Assembly: GCA_009698045.1 (NCBI GenBank)
Contig: WLRE01000001.1
Span: 1 to 39,457 of the forward strand
DNA from: Actinomycetota bacterium
GTDB lineage: Bacteria > Actinomycetota > Actinomycetes > Nanopelagicales > Nanopelagicaceae
Direction of reading: 5' to 3'
DNA: 39,457 nt
Each line of letters starts with the position of its first letter. The stretch's first letter is position 1. The translations under genes and the position numbers were made by a program. Positions 7,664 to 16,545 of this stretch are shown piece after piece. The notes below the pieces were generated by a model. It did not search any database. It worked only from the letters and a program-made list of their open reading frames with translations, and was not told where the DNA came from.

Positions 7664-8731
7664 ATGAAAGGCATATTAGTTGCCGGCGCACTTGCGACCT
7701 TTAGCAGCTTTCTTTTTACCCCCCTTCTCATCAGACTCCTTGCCCGTCGTGGTTATGGTCAGATCATTCGTGATGACGGTCCTGCAACACATCACACCAA
7801 GCGCGGCACGCCCACCATGGGTGGAATCGTTCTCATCGCATCTTCAACTCTTTCGTATTTCATCAGTCACGTTATAACCGGTGACAAAGTAAGTGCTTCT
7901 GGTCTATTGGTGCTAGGTCTTGTCTTCGGTTTAGGCGCAGTCGGATTACTCGATGATTGGCTTAAAGTTTCTAAACAACAATCGCTCGGCCTCAATGCAA
8001 AGCAGAAACTATTCGGACAGGCTGCAGTTGCAGTTGCTTTTGGAATTGGTGGACTTCAATTTACTGACAGTTACGGATTAGCACCGATCTCCCTTCATCT
8101 ATCAACGGTGCGCGAGACATCAATCAAGCTCGGCGCAGTTCTGGTAATTCTCTGGATAGTCTTTCTTGTTCTTGGAACGAGCAACGGAGTTAATCTCACC
8201 GATGGTTTGGATGGCTTGGCATCAGGCGCAGCGATTGCTACCTTCCTCGCATTCATCATGATTGGCGTCTGGGAGTTCAAACAAAGTTGTGGGCTGGAAT
8301 CAAATTTTGGTTCTGCAAATTGTTATGTCGTAAGAGATCCATTAGATATGGCTTTGCTAGCCGCTGCATTTGCAGGAGCGTGTGCTGGCTTCCTCTGGTG
8401 GAATGCATCACCGGCAAAAATATTTATGGGAGACGTCGGATCCCTTGCATTGGGTGGGGCAATGGCCGGACTCGCAATTACCTTGCGAACCGAACTCTTG
8501 CTCGCTCTTTTAGGCGGCCTCTTCGTCATCATCACCATGTCAGTAATTATTCAAACTGGATATTTCAAGTTGTCTGGTGGCAAGCGGGTCTTTCGAATGG
8601 CTCCTTTGCAGCACCATTTTGAGCTATTGGGATGGGGCGAAGTAACTATCGTAATTCGCTTCTGGATTATTGCCGGGCTAAGTGTTGCTGCCGGCCTCGG
8701 AATTTTTTATGGTCAGTGGGTAGTTTCCTAG
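7664..8731 (+). CDS. mraY: Phospho-MurNAc-pentapeptide transferase MraY (lipid I synthesis)
   Basis: MraY moves phospho-MurNAc-pentapeptide onto undecaprenyl phosphate, the first membrane step of wall synthesis. The 355-aa product is a polytopic membrane protein with about ten hydrophobic segments. The catalytic motifs are visible: ATHHTKRGTPTMGG at 41-54, LDDWLK at 96-101, NLTDGLDG at 177-184, MGDVGS at 255-260 and PLQHHFE around 314-320. The ATG follows the murF stop with no gap, so it is very likely translated by coupling. Confidence 0.96.
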   Translation: MKGILVAGALATFSSFLFTPLLIRLLARRGYGQIIRDDGPATHHTKRGTPTMGGIVLIASSTLSYFISHVITGDKVSASGLLVLGLVFGLGAVGLLDDWLKVSKQQSLGLNAKQKLFGQAAVAVAFGIGGLQFTDSYGLAPISLHLSTVRETSIKLGAVLVILWIVFLVLGTSNGVNLTDGLDGLASGAAIATFLAFIMIGVWEFKQSCGLESNFGSANCYVVRDPLDMALLAAAFAGACAGFLWWNASPAKIFMGDVGSLALGGAMAGLAITLRTELLLALLGGLFVIITMSVIIQTGYFKLSGGKRVFRMAPLQHHFELLGWGEVTIVIRFWIIAGLSVAAGLGIFYGQWVVS

Positions 8732-8733
8732 TC

Positions 8734-10104
8734 ATGTCATTCCTGAGCGAACTTCCCTCAAAGAAAATTCTGGTCGTTGGCGCTGGGGTAACCGGTAGCG
8801 CTGTGGTGCGCTACTTACAAAGCATTGGCCATAAGAATTTTATAATTCTCGACGAACGAGCAGCAGAAGTAGAGGGCGTGAGTGTCGTAAACAAGATCCT
8901 TGCCCCGGATTTCGACTTAGCCATAGTGTCGCCAGGCTGGAAGCAAGAGAATCCAATTTTCGCAGATTTACGGCAAGCGTCAGTTGAGATTATTGGAGAG
9001 TTGGACTTTGCCTGGCGGCTACGCCAAGAGATTGCGCCAGAACAGAAATGGCTGGCTCTGACTGGCACAAACGGAAAGACCACAACCGTGCAGATGGTGG
9101 AGAGTATTTTCCAAGCAGCTGGCATTCATGGAATTGCATGTGGAAATGTTGGAACAACTGTTATTGAGGCATTGCAGACAGATCCGATTCATGATGTCTT
9201 AGTCATCGAACTCTCTTCATTCCAGATTCAATGGAGTAACGAGGCGAGATTTGAAACCGTGGCAATTCTAAATCTTGCTGATGATCACATCGATTGGCAC
9301 GGCTCCTTTGAAAGTTATGCCAATGCCAAAATATCTTTGCTAGAAATGAGTAAAAGGGCGGTCCTCAATCTTTCAGACCCAGAAATAGTTCTCCGTTCGA
9401 CTTCCTGGAACGGGGAGAAGATTTTCTTTGGGCTAGATACTCCCAACAGTGGCGAGGTGGGCCTAGTTGAGAACTTGCTCGTAGACCGCGCTTTCAGTGA
9501 ATCTGATTCCGCCGCTGAAGTTATAGCCGAACTGACTGATATTAATCCCGCTGTACCGCATAATGTGATGAATGCTCTCGCTGCCGCGGCGCTTGCTCTC
9601 TCTTACGGTATTTCGCATGAAAGCGTTAGGGCGGGCTTATCTTCATTTATGCCCGACCATCACCGCCTGGAATTAGTGCACGAAAGCAATGGAATTTCTT
9701 GGGTCAATGATTCGAAGGCTACGAATCCACATGCCGCCCTTGCTGCGCTTGGGTCGTATCTCTCGGTAATTTGGATTGCAGGTGGTTTAGCCAAAGGAGC
9801 GCGGATGGATTCACTTATTTCTCGCGCCGCATCACGAGTTAAAGCCGCGATATTGATTGGCGAGGATAGAGAAATCATCGCTTCATCACTCAAGAACATT
9901 GCACCAGAGATTCCAGTATTTTTCATAGATAAGAGCGGCACGTCGATGGCCATGATGGAGGCGGTCGTTGCTAAAGCTGCCGAACTTGCTGAAAGTGGAG
10001 ATACCGTCTTATTGGCACCTGCTTGCGCGTCGATGGATCAATTCACTTCATATGCCCAACGAGGAGAGTTCTTTGCGCAGAGCGTTAAGAGGTTAAATCC
10101 ATGA
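8734..10104 (+). CDS. murD: UDP-MurNAc-L-alanine D-glutamate ligase MurD
   Basis: MurD adds D-glutamate to UDP-MurNAc-L-Ala. The frame is open from 8632 inside mraY, but ATG 8734, two bases after the mraY stop, gives the family-like start MSFLSELPSKKILVVGAGVT; residues read upstream of it are Cys/Arg-rich and unlike MurD. The 456-aa product has a Rossmann-like N-terminal UDP-binding domain, the ligase loop GTNGKTTT at 111-118 and the NDSKATNPHAA motif in the C-terminal region. There is no clear ribosome-binding site. A TAGTTT hexamer at 8721-8726 stands 7 nt before the ATG and might be an internal promoter, but coupling to mraY is as likely. Confidence 0.95.
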   Translation: MSFLSELPSKKILVVGAGVTGSAVVRYLQSIGHKNFIILDERAAEVEGVSVVNKILAPDFDLAIVSPGWKQENPIFADLRQASVEIIGELDFAWRLRQEIAPEQKWLALTGTNGKTTTVQMVESIFQAAGIHGIACGNVGTTVIEALQTDPIHDVLVIELSSFQIQWSNEARFETVAILNLADDHIDWHGSFESYANAKISLLEMSKRAVLNLSDPEIVLRSTSWNGEKIFFGLDTPNSGEVGLVENLLVDRAFSESDSAAEVIAELTDINPAVPHNVMNALAAAALALSYGISHESVRAGLSSFMPDHHRLELVHESNGISWVNDSKATNPHAALAALGSYLSVIWIAGGLAKGARMDSLISRAASRVKAAILIGEDREIIASSLKNIAPEIPVFFIDKSGTSMAMMEAVVAKAAELAESGDTVLLAPACASMDQFTSYAQRGEFFAQSVKRLNP

Positions 10105-11327
10105 TGCGAAGCAGACTTATTGCAACCAAGAGCGCATCAGCAAAGTATGTGCACTTTCTCTCTAAGCCGGAATCTAGTTATTTCCTCATTATGACAACGG
10201 TCGGCCTACTTTCTGGTCTCGGAATTGTCATGGTGCTCTCTTCATCAGCCGTGCGATCTTTTGCTCAAAATGGATCGACTTATGCAATCTTTATCAAGCA
10301 ATTGGGTTTTATGGTTACCGGCCTTGGTCTTGCCTATATTGGAATGAGAATGCGCCCCGCTCTGTGGGGAAAGTTGGCCAGAAGAGGTATTCAACTTGGT
10401 GCATTCGCTCTACTTTTACCTCTCATTCCAGGATTACAGAGATCTGTGAATGGAAACTCAAACTGGATTGGTGTCGGACCGGTCACGATTCAGCCAAGTG
10501 AGTTTGCCAAGCTCGCACTAATACTTTGGTGTGCACTTCAATTAAAACGGTATTTTGAAGGCAAAAATGCAGCAACAGGTATCCAATCACATCCGGCATA
10601 TTCAGTCGCCGGTGGTGCTGCAATTATTCTTGCACTAATTCTTGCCGAGAAAGACTTAGGAACTGCAACTGTCGTTGCGGGAATCGTGATCGGCATGTTA
10701 TTTGTTGCAGGAATTAGTTACTTCCATATTGGTATCGCTGGTGCAATCGCCGCAGTGGTAGGGGGAGCCCTCACCATCACTAATGAAAATCGCTTAAGTA
10801 GATTCAAAGCGATTGGCAATCCGTTTGATCCTGCCATCTATAAATTTGCTGGTTGGCAGCCCGCTCATGGCTTAATGGGATTAGCCAGCGGTGGATTCTT
10901 CGGGGTTGGAATCGGCGCTAGTCGCCAAAAGTGGGCAAACCTTGCAGAAGCTCATACCGATTTTATCTTCTCAGTTATTGGAGAAGAGATGGGCTTGCTT
11001 GGTACGGTTCTAGTTGTCCTCACTTATGGAACATTGGTGTATGCAATCTTTAGAATTGCTATTAACGCTAAAGATCTTTTTGAGAAATTCGCTGTTGCAG
11101 GAGTCGCTTGTTGGATCGTGCTTCAAGTGCTCATCAATCTCTTTACCAATGTGGGAATAGTTCCAGTTATCGGAGTCACGCTTCCATTCATATCGTACGG
11201 AGGCTCTTCATTATGGGCGTCCTATTTAGGTATCGCCTTCGTTCTCAATGTGGCGCGCAGAGATCCAGCAGTTAAGGCCGCGCTCTCGCGCAATAAGAAA
11301 GAGAAGCGAAGTGCTAAAAGTGAGTAA
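10101..11327 (+). CDS. ftsW: SEDS-family septal peptidoglycan polymerase FtsW
   Basis: FtsW polymerises lipid II into glycan strands at the division site together with FtsI. The 408-aa product has a basic cytoplasmic start and about ten transmembrane segments. SEDS motifs are visible: RSVNGNSNWIGVG at 114-126 followed by QPSEFAK at 131-137, the EAHTDFIF segment carrying the catalytic Asp region, and PFISYGGSS near the end. Position between murD and murG distinguishes it from the elongation paralogue RodA. ATG 10101 overlaps the murD stop by 4 bases. The tail is highly basic (KKEKR). Confidence 0.94.
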   Translation: MMRSRLIATKSASAKYVHFLSKPESSYFLIMTTVGLLSGLGIVMVLSSSAVRSFAQNGSTYAIFIKQLGFMVTGLGLAYIGMRMRPALWGKLARRGIQLGAFALLLPLIPGLQRSVNGNSNWIGVGPVTIQPSEFAKLALILWCALQLKRYFEGKNAATGIQSHPAYSVAGGAAIILALILAEKDLGTATVVAGIVIGMLFVAGISYFHIGIAGAIAAVVGGALTITNENRLSRFKAIGNPFDPAIYKFAGWQPAHGLMGLASGGFFGVGIGASRQKWANLAEAHTDFIFSVIGEEMGLLGTVLVVLTYGTLVYAIFRIAINAKDLFEKFAVAGVACWIVLQVLINLFTNVGIVPVIGVTLPFISYGGSSLWASYLGIAFVLNVARRDPAVKAALSRNKKEKRSAKSE

Positions 11328-12453
11328 CCAAGAAGCTTTAGCCGGCGCGAGGCGAGTTGTTTTGGTGGGAGGCGGCACAGCTGGTCACGTAGAGCCCGCC
11401 CTTGCCGTAGGAAATTGGTTGCGCACACAGGATTCGTCGCTTGCCTTTGATTTCATTGGGACCAAATCTGGAATAGAAAACGAACTCGTTCCGGCTGCAG
11501 GATTTAACTTACGCTGCATTACGAAAGTTCCATTACCGCGAAGGCTAAATATCTCTGCGATCACCTTTCCATTTAGATTTATATTGAGTCTCTTCCAAGC
11601 CTTGAGAATTGTCCGAGGGGCGAGCGTAATTATCGGATTCGGAGGGTATGTGAGCGCTTCTGCCTACGTCGCAGGAAAAATGACTGGCGTTCCCATCGTT
11701 ATTCACGAAGCAAACGCACTTCCGGGATGGAGTAACCGACTTGGAGCGCGACTAGCTGCTCGCGTGGCAGTTGCCTTCCCTTCCGTTCCCCAGAAATTTC
11801 CGAAATGGAAAATGGCGAGCGTTGTAGGTATGCCGATTCGCAGGAACATCAGTGAATTAGCAAAGCTATCGGAGCCCGCCCTTAACGCTAAGCGAACTGA
11901 GATTCTCCAATCCCTCGGGTTTACTGCAGAGCTTCCAGTCGTTCTGGTTTTTGGTGGCTCCCAAGGATCATTGGCTTTGAATTCAGCAATTCAAGAATTC
12001 GCACGATCCATCGAGGCCAACAAGATTCAATTTATTCATGCGGTTGGTATGAAAAACTCGCTACCCGTTGCGACTACTAATTATCGCCCACTCTCTTATA
12101 TCTACGAGATGGCAGATATGTATCTTGCAGCTGATTTAATCATCTCTCGCTCTGGCGCAGTCACCTGTGCCGAGATCGAAGAAGTACATAAGTTTGCAGT
12201 TCTTGTCCCACTCGCTATTGGCAACGGTGAGCAAGTAGCCAATGCGCAGCATCTGGTCGAGGATGGCGCAGCATTAATATGTACAAGTCAAGATTTTGGA
12301 TTAGATTGGTTGAAGAAGAATCTGGTATCTACTCTTGATTCGGCATACCGCTTCAATGCAACACCACGAAAAATGGTCTCAGAAAGTGCTGATCAGCTCC
12401 TGGGCGAGATGGCACTAGCGCTAATGAAAAATGGACTTAAGGGGGAGAGATGA
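11311..12453 (+). CDS. murG: UDP-GlcNAc:lipid I GlcNAc transferase MurG
   Basis: MurG converts lipid I to lipid II at the inner face of the membrane. It is a GT-B fold glycosyltransferase: GGGTAGH at 20-26, GFGGYVS and HEANALPG in the N-terminal half, and FGGSQGS and SRSGAVTCAE in the UDP-GlcNAc-binding half. Two GTG codons compete for the start. GTG 11311 (380 aa) has GAGAAG at 11301-11306 just ahead; GTG 11320 gives 377 aa. Both lie inside the 3' end of ftsW. The open frame reaches back to 11248, but those residues are not MurG-like. The stop overlaps murC by 4 bases. Confidence 0.94.
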   Translation: MLKVSNQEALAGARRVVLVGGGTAGHVEPALAVGNWLRTQDSSLAFDFIGTKSGIENELVPAAGFNLRCITKVPLPRRLNISAITFPFRFILSLFQALRIVRGASVIIGFGGYVSASAYVAGKMTGVPIVIHEANALPGWSNRLGARLAARVAVAFPSVPQKFPKWKMASVVGMPIRRNISELAKLSEPALNAKRTEILQSLGFTAELPVVLVFGGSQGSLALNSAIQEFARSIEANKIQFIHAVGMKNSLPVATTNYRPLSYIYEMADMYLAADLIISRSGAVTCAEIEEVHKFAVLVPLAIGNGEQVANAQHLVEDGAALICTSQDFGLDWLKKNLVSTLDSAYRFNATPRKMVSESADQLLGEMALALMKNGLKGER

Positions 12454-13847
12454 AGCTAAGTCTCCCTGAATTACGAACTAAAACGGTGCACTTCATCGGC
12501 ATTGGTGGTGCCGGCATGAGCGGCATTGCCAGAATTATGCTTTCGCAAGGAATTACCGTTTCAGGCTCTGATGCCAAAGATTCGCCGGTACTTGCTGGAC
12601 TCGCATCGCTTGGCGCTAAAACCTTTGTTGGTCACGCCGCAATGAATTTAGGCTCGAGTGAAGTTCTTGTTGTATCTAGTGCCATCGATATTGGAAACCC
12701 TGAATTAATAGCAGCGCAAGCCAAGAAGTTGATTATTTTAGGTCGAGCAGAAGCGCTTGCACTTTTGATGAGCGAATCGACATCTATCGCAATAGCTGGA
12801 ACTCATGGAAAGACCACCACCACCTCGATGCTCACCGTGGCGCTGCAGAGTGCTGGCATGGATCCATCATTTGCAATCGGTGGAATGATAAATAGTGCTG
12901 GAACAAATGCCCACTCAGGCACCGGAAAAGTCTTTGTGGCCGAAGCCGATGAGTCCGACGGTTCGTTTGTTGCCTATCAACCAGTGGGTGCGATTGTCAC
13001 CAATATTGAGTGGGACCACGTCGATCACTTCCCTGATTACGATTCAGTTCTCCAGGCATTTCAGGAATTTGTAAATTCAATTCAGCCAGCGGGCTTCCTT
13101 GTGGCATGTACCGATAGCCCGGGTGTGCAGCAATTGCTCGCCTCGATCGCCCGTACAGATATTCGCATCATTACTTATGGTGCGCAGGGAGAGTACTCCT
13201 TCGCTCAACTCTCGCTCGGAGCACAAGAAAGCAAAGCTCGAATAACTCGCAATGGTCGGGTATTGGGGGAGCTCGCTCTTCCTGTTCCTGGTGAACATAA
13301 TGTTATGAACGCACTTGCCACTATTGCTGCTGGGGTTGAAGTAGGCGCGCCCGTCGCATCTTTATTTGAAGGACTGAGTAATTTCTCCGGCGCACGTCGC
13401 CGATTTGAACTTAAAGGTATGGCGCATGGAATTCGAGTTATCGATGATTATGGTCACCATCCCACAGAGGTGATGGTTACCCTCACCGCCGCTCGTCGAT
13501 ATGCCGGAACCGGAAAAGTTATTGCAATATTCCAACCCCATCGTTACTCACGAACTCAGGCATTCACGCAAGAATTTGCCCAGACCTTGTCCCTAGCCGA
13601 TAAAGTATTTCTTCTTGAAGTTTATCCGGCGGGAGAAGCTTCAATTCCAGGAGTAAGCGCACTCAATATCGCTCAACTGATGGATTCTCACGTTGCAGTA
13701 TTTCAGCCATCCATGATTGAAGTTGTTGAGCAAATTCTCGAATTAGCAAAACCTGGTGATGTGATATTTACCCTTGGTGCAGGAGACGTTAACTCTTTAG
13801 CGCCGGTAATCCTGACATCGCTTGCTGAGAAATATCCACAAGAATAG
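12450..13847 (+). CDS. murC: UDP-MurNAc:L-alanine ligase MurC
   Basis: MurC starts the stem peptide by joining L-alanine to UDP-MurNAc. The 465-aa product has the N-terminal dinucleotide-like motif GIGGAGMSG (17-25), the ATP loop GTHGKTTT at 117-124, and the DDYGHHPTEV motif of the C-terminal half, all diagnostic for MurC rather than the other Mur ligases. AAGGGGGAG at 12439-12447 is a strong ribosome-binding site, and the ATG overlaps the murG stop by 4 bases. The last base of its stop is also the first base of the ftsQ start. Confidence 0.96.
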   Translation: MKLSLPELRTKTVHFIGIGGAGMSGIARIMLSQGITVSGSDAKDSPVLAGLASLGAKTFVGHAAMNLGSSEVLVVSSAIDIGNPELIAAQAKKLIILGRAEALALLMSESTSIAIAGTHGKTTTTSMLTVALQSAGMDPSFAIGGMINSAGTNAHSGTGKVFVAEADESDGSFVAYQPVGAIVTNIEWDHVDHFPDYDSVLQAFQEFVNSIQPAGFLVACTDSPGVQQLLASIARTDIRIITYGAQGEYSFAQLSLGAQESKARITRNGRVLGELALPVPGEHNVMNALATIAAGVEVGAPVASLFEGLSNFSGARRRFELKGMAHGIRVIDDYGHHPTEVMVTLTAARRYAGTGKVIAIFQPHRYSRTQAFTQEFAQTLSLADKVFLLEVYPAGEASIPGVSALNIAQLMDSHVAVFQPSMIEVVEQILELAKPGDVIFTLGAGDVNSLAPVILTSLAEKYPQE

Positions 13848-14578
13848 TGGCGATACATAAGAAGAGGTTCTTTCGATTCCTCCGAACCATTGGTCTGATT
13901 GCACTTGTAGTGGGTTCGGTCTACGGCTTAGGTTGGTCCAACTTAATTTCTGTAAAGAGCATTGCATATTCTGGAACCTCACATGCAGCAGTGCTAGAGA
14001 GCGCCTTACAGAGCAAGGGAGTCGCTCTTGAAATAGGAATGCCACTTGCGCGAGTTGATGTACGAGCTATTGGAAGAATTGCCGAAGAAGTAGGGTGGAT
14101 CGCAGATAGTAAAATCTCACGTAATTGGTGGAATGGCAAAGTTGGAATTGCTATTTCCGAGAGAATTCCGGTCGCAGCATTCGCCGATGTAAATGGCTCA
14201 CTCAAGTACTTCGATGCACAAGGAACTTTCTTCTCCTCACCAGGTGAATATGCAGCCAATGGCGAAGTGAAGCCACTACCCATCATCACTTTTTCAGCCA
14301 ACTCCGCCGAGGCTCGCAAAGCGGCCGCCGAATGGGTCGCATCCATGCCGACCCAATATCTCGCGACGATGACTTCAATCTGGGTCAATAATCCCGAGCG
14401 CATCGTAATGAAGGCAGTCGATCCGGCACTTGCAAACAAAACAATTACCGTCATTTGGGGCGGGGTTCGAGATATGCCCCTCAAAGTCAAAGTATTACGG
14501 GCACTTCTGCTTCGGCCAGAAAATAAAACACATCATCTCTTCGATCTTTCGGCTCCGTTAGCTCCAATAACTCGCTAA
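13847..14578 (+). CDS. ftsQ: Cell division protein FtsQ (POTRA domain)
   Basis: FtsQ is a bitopic division protein that recruits FtsL/DivIC-type partners and controls FtsWI. The 243-aa product starts at GTG 13847, overlapping the murC TAG by one base. It has a basic cytoplasmic start (KKRFFRFLR), a transmembrane helix at about 11-28, and a POTRA domain at about 33-100 beginning with the usual ISVKSIAYSG strand, then a beta domain. The short N-terminal tail contrasts with the long tails of many actinobacterial FtsQ proteins. Sequence conservation is low as usual; position between murC and ftsZ supports the name. Confidence 0.92.
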   Translation: MAIHKKRFFRFLRTIGLIALVVGSVYGLGWSNLISVKSIAYSGTSHAAVLESALQSKGVALEIGMPLARVDVRAIGRIAEEVGWIADSKISRNWWNGKVGIAISERIPVAAFADVNGSLKYFDAQGTFFSSPGEYAANGEVKPLPIITFSANSAEARKAAAEWVASMPTQYLATMTSIWVNNPERIVMKAVDPALANKTITVIWGGVRDMPLKVKVLRALLLRPENKTHHLFDLSAPLAPITR

Positions 14579-14598
14579 AGAATTTCACTTAATTCTTT
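14577..14598 (+). terminator. Weak A/T-rich hairpin overlapping the ftsQ stop
   Basis: AAAGAATT at 14577-14584 pairs perfectly with AATTCTTT at 14591-14598 around a 6-nt loop, and the left arm begins inside the ftsQ stop codon. It has only one G-C pair per arm and no clean T tract, so if it terminates transcription it does so weakly. It could instead mark a processing site or partial attenuation between ftsQ and ftsZ. Confidence 0.4.
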
Positions 14599-14632
14599 CG
14601 ATTTATATCAGCAGAGTTAATCGTGTCGGTAA

Positions 14633-14661
14633 TTGCTTCTCCCTACTGCAACGCATAGTTT
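14633..14661 (+). promoter_or_regulatory. Candidate housekeeping promoter for ftsZ
   Basis: TTGCTT at 14633-14638 and TAGTTT at 14656-14661 are separated by exactly 17 bp, fitting a -35/-10 pair with the actinobacterial TANNNT -10 form. Transcription would start near 14668, leaving a leader of about 60 nt that carries the palindrome at 14683-14708 and the ftsZ ribosome-binding site. A dedicated ftsZ promoter in this gap is common in bacteria. Two hexamers are modest evidence. Confidence 0.5.
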
Positions 14662-14682
14662 TGCGAACCACAGAGCATTAAA

Positions 14683-14708
14683 CCTTAACTCTCAAGTTGA
14701 GATTTAGG
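14683..14708 (+). repeat. Imperfect palindrome in the ftsZ leader
   Basis: The core CTCAAGTTGAG (14691-14701) is a perfect inverted repeat around a central G, and pairing continues outward to CCTT/TAGG with a few mismatches, spanning about 26 bp. It ends 19 bases before the ftsZ GTG, just ahead of the AAGGAAGAGG ribosome-binding region. It could be an operator for a dimeric regulator or a short hairpin in the mRNA. I do not recognise a specific protein that binds it. Confidence 0.55.
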
Positions 14709-14727
14709 TACAAGGAAGAGGCAGATC

Positions 14728-15873
14728 GTGGCAACACCACAGAACTACTTAGCAGTTATCAAAGTTGTCGGCGTTGGCGGCGGCGGAGTTAATGCAATCA
14801 ATCGAATGATTGAAGCAGGTCTAAAAGGTGTGGAGTTCATCGCGATTAATACTGACTCACAACAACTCATCATGAGTGATGCTGATGTGAAATTAGATAT
14901 TGGCAAAAAGGTTACACGTGGACTTGGTGCAGGTGCAGCGCCCGAGATTGGTCGACAAGCAGCCGAAGATTCCGCTGATGAGATTGAAGAACTTCTCCGC
15001 GGCGCGGATATGGTTTTTGTAACTGCAGGCGAAGGTGGCGGAACCGGAACTGGTGGCGCTCCAATCGTTGCAAAGATTGCAATGGATTTAGGTGCTCTTA
15101 CCGTTGGTGTTGTTACTCGACCATTCTCTTTTGAAGGTAAGCGTAGAACTTCACAGGCCGAGATTGGAATCGAAGCGCTCCGTGAAGTAGTCGACACATT
15201 AATTGTGATTCCAAATGATCGCTTGCTTGCAATTTCGGATCGCTCTATTAGTCAGATTGAAGCATTTAAGAGTGCAGATGCAGTTCTTCTTTCAGGAGTG
15301 CAGGGAATTACCGATCTCATCACTACCCCTGGCCTTATAAATCTAGACTTCGCTGATGTAAAGAGTGTCATGGTTGGCGCAGGTTCGGCTTTAATGGGAA
15401 TTGGTTCCGCTCGAGGTGAGGCCCGCGCTACCCGCGCTGCAGAACTTGCAATCTCAAGTCCCTTGCTTGAAGCATCCATAGATGGAGCGCATGGCGTCCT
15501 GCTCTCTATTGCTGGAGGTTCTGATATTGGACTCTTTGAAATTAGCGAAGCAGCAGAACTCGTTCATCAGTCCGTGCACCCAGATGCAAATATCATCGTA
15601 GGCACGGTTATCGACGATGCGCTTGGTGATGAAGTACGTGTAACCGTTATTGCAGCTGGCTTTGATGGTGGTGCACCAAAGAGAGTTCCGGTACCTGTCA
15701 TTAACGCTGCGAGTTTAAGTGGCAATGCAAATGCGGTAGCAGCCGATGACCCACTTTCAGTCGCGTTAGATATTCCATCTACAGATGCACCAGCAGCTCC
15801 AGGTCGCAAGCGAATTACCTTCGAAGAACTTGTCATTGAGGATGAGATAGATATTCCTGATTTCATGAAGTAG
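14728..15873 (+). CDS. ftsZ: Tubulin-like division GTPase FtsZ
   Basis: FtsZ polymerises into the Z ring that places and drives septation. The 381-aa product contains VGVGGGGVNAINRM near 14-27, the tubulin signature GGGTGTG at 103-109 within the GTP-binding face, and the NFADVKSVM-like segment (here LDFADVKSVM) with the synergy loop. A short variable linker (about 320-360) leads to a C-terminal peptide ending DIPDFMK, the expected docking site for SepF. GTG 14728 follows a purine-rich AAGGAAGAGG site. Own promoter and leader structure precede it, so it can be expressed apart from the mur genes. Confidence 0.98.
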   Translation: MATPQNYLAVIKVVGVGGGGVNAINRMIEAGLKGVEFIAINTDSQQLIMSDADVKLDIGKKVTRGLGAGAAPEIGRQAAEDSADEIEELLRGADMVFVTAGEGGGTGTGGAPIVAKIAMDLGALTVGVVTRPFSFEGKRRTSQAEIGIEALREVVDTLIVIPNDRLLAISDRSISQIEAFKSADAVLLSGVQGITDLITTPGLINLDFADVKSVMVGAGSALMGIGSARGEARATRAAELAISSPLLEASIDGAHGVLLSIAGGSDIGLFEISEAAELVHQSVHPDANIIVGTVIDDALGDEVRVTVIAAGFDGGAPKRVPVPVINAASLSGNANAVAADDPLSVALDIPSTDAPAAPGRKRITFEELVIEDEIDIPDFMK

Positions 15874-15879
15874 TCCAAG

Positions 15880-16545
15880 ATGGCGAAATTTCTCTTCTCC
15901 TCTAAGTTCGGAGGAGTTTCTGCTGGGGATTTTGCAGAACTCAATCTGGGAAATCATGTTGGCGACTTGCCAGATGCTGTCCTCAAAAACCGCACTCAAT
16001 TGCGTTCGTATCTCGCGCTCCAACATTTGGTGTTCATGAATCAGAGCCATGGCAGCGAGATATTTACGGTCGAGAAGAACTATCCAGATCAAATCGATGC
16101 AGATGCACTCATTACTTCTGACCCATCTATAGGTATAGCCGTACTCACCGCCGATTGCATTCCACTTCTTATTGATGCTGGCAATTGTGTTGCCGCAGTA
16201 CATGTAGGACGTAAAGGTCTGGCCGGCGGGATTATTCCCCGAGTCTTGGAGGCGCTAATTAATAAAGGCGGCTCTCAGATGAAAGCATGGATAGGCCCCG
16301 CCATCTGTGGTAAATGTTATGAAGTCTCGCCAGAAATCTACGCCGATGTTGTGCGAGAAATTCCCGAAACCGCAACTTCATTAGAATCTCATCGCTTGGA
16401 TTTACCGGCAGGAGCTATAGCGCAGTTGCGCGAATACGGAGTGGCAACAGAGAATTTTCACCGTTGCACTTTGGAGAGTCCTCAGTATTACTCGTATCGA
16501 GGACAGGCTAGGACTGGGAGATTTGCTGGGGTAATCTCATTATGA
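15880..16545 (+). CDS. pgeF: PgeF/YfiH family (multicopper-like) peptidoglycan-editing protein
   Basis: YfiH/PgeF proteins were long called laccase-domain proteins; the E. coli member removes UDP-MurNAc-L-Ser mis-formed by MurC, and other members act on purine nucleosides. The 221-aa product shows the zinc-binding His-Cys-His set: H57 in NQSHG, C93 in TADCIPL, and H108 in AAVHVGRKG. The AWIGPAICGKCYEV segment (136-149) is also typical. It sits between ftsZ and the YggS-type gene, the usual actinobacterial place. The ATG lies 6 bases after the ftsZ stop with no clear ribosome-binding site; the stop overlaps the next gene by 4 bases. Which substrate it uses here is not visible. Confidence 0.9.
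   Translation: MAKFLFSSKFGGVSAGDFAELNLGNHVGDLPDAVLKNRTQLRSYLALQHLVFMNQSHGSEIFTVEKNYPDQIDADALITSDPSIGIAVLTADCIPLLIDAGNCVAAVHVGRKGLAGGIIPRVLEALINKGGSQMKAWIGPAICGKCYEVSPEIYADVVREIPETATSLESHRLDLPAGAIAQLREYGVATENFHRCTLESPQYYSYRGQARTGRFAGVISL

Noticed and set aside
8632..8733. Longer MurD start inside mraY
   Set aside because: The added Cys/Arg-rich stretch is an out-of-frame reading of mraY; ATG 8734 gives the standard MurD start.
11248..11310. Longer MurG start inside ftsW
   Set aside because: The extra residues are Arg-rich readings of the ftsW frame-shifted sequence and do not resemble MurG.
13921..14490. 189-codon open frame on the minus strand opposite ftsQ
   Set aside because: It lies wholly within ftsQ, has no start context, and its sequence is Ser/Ala/Thr-rich as expected for an antisense shadow.
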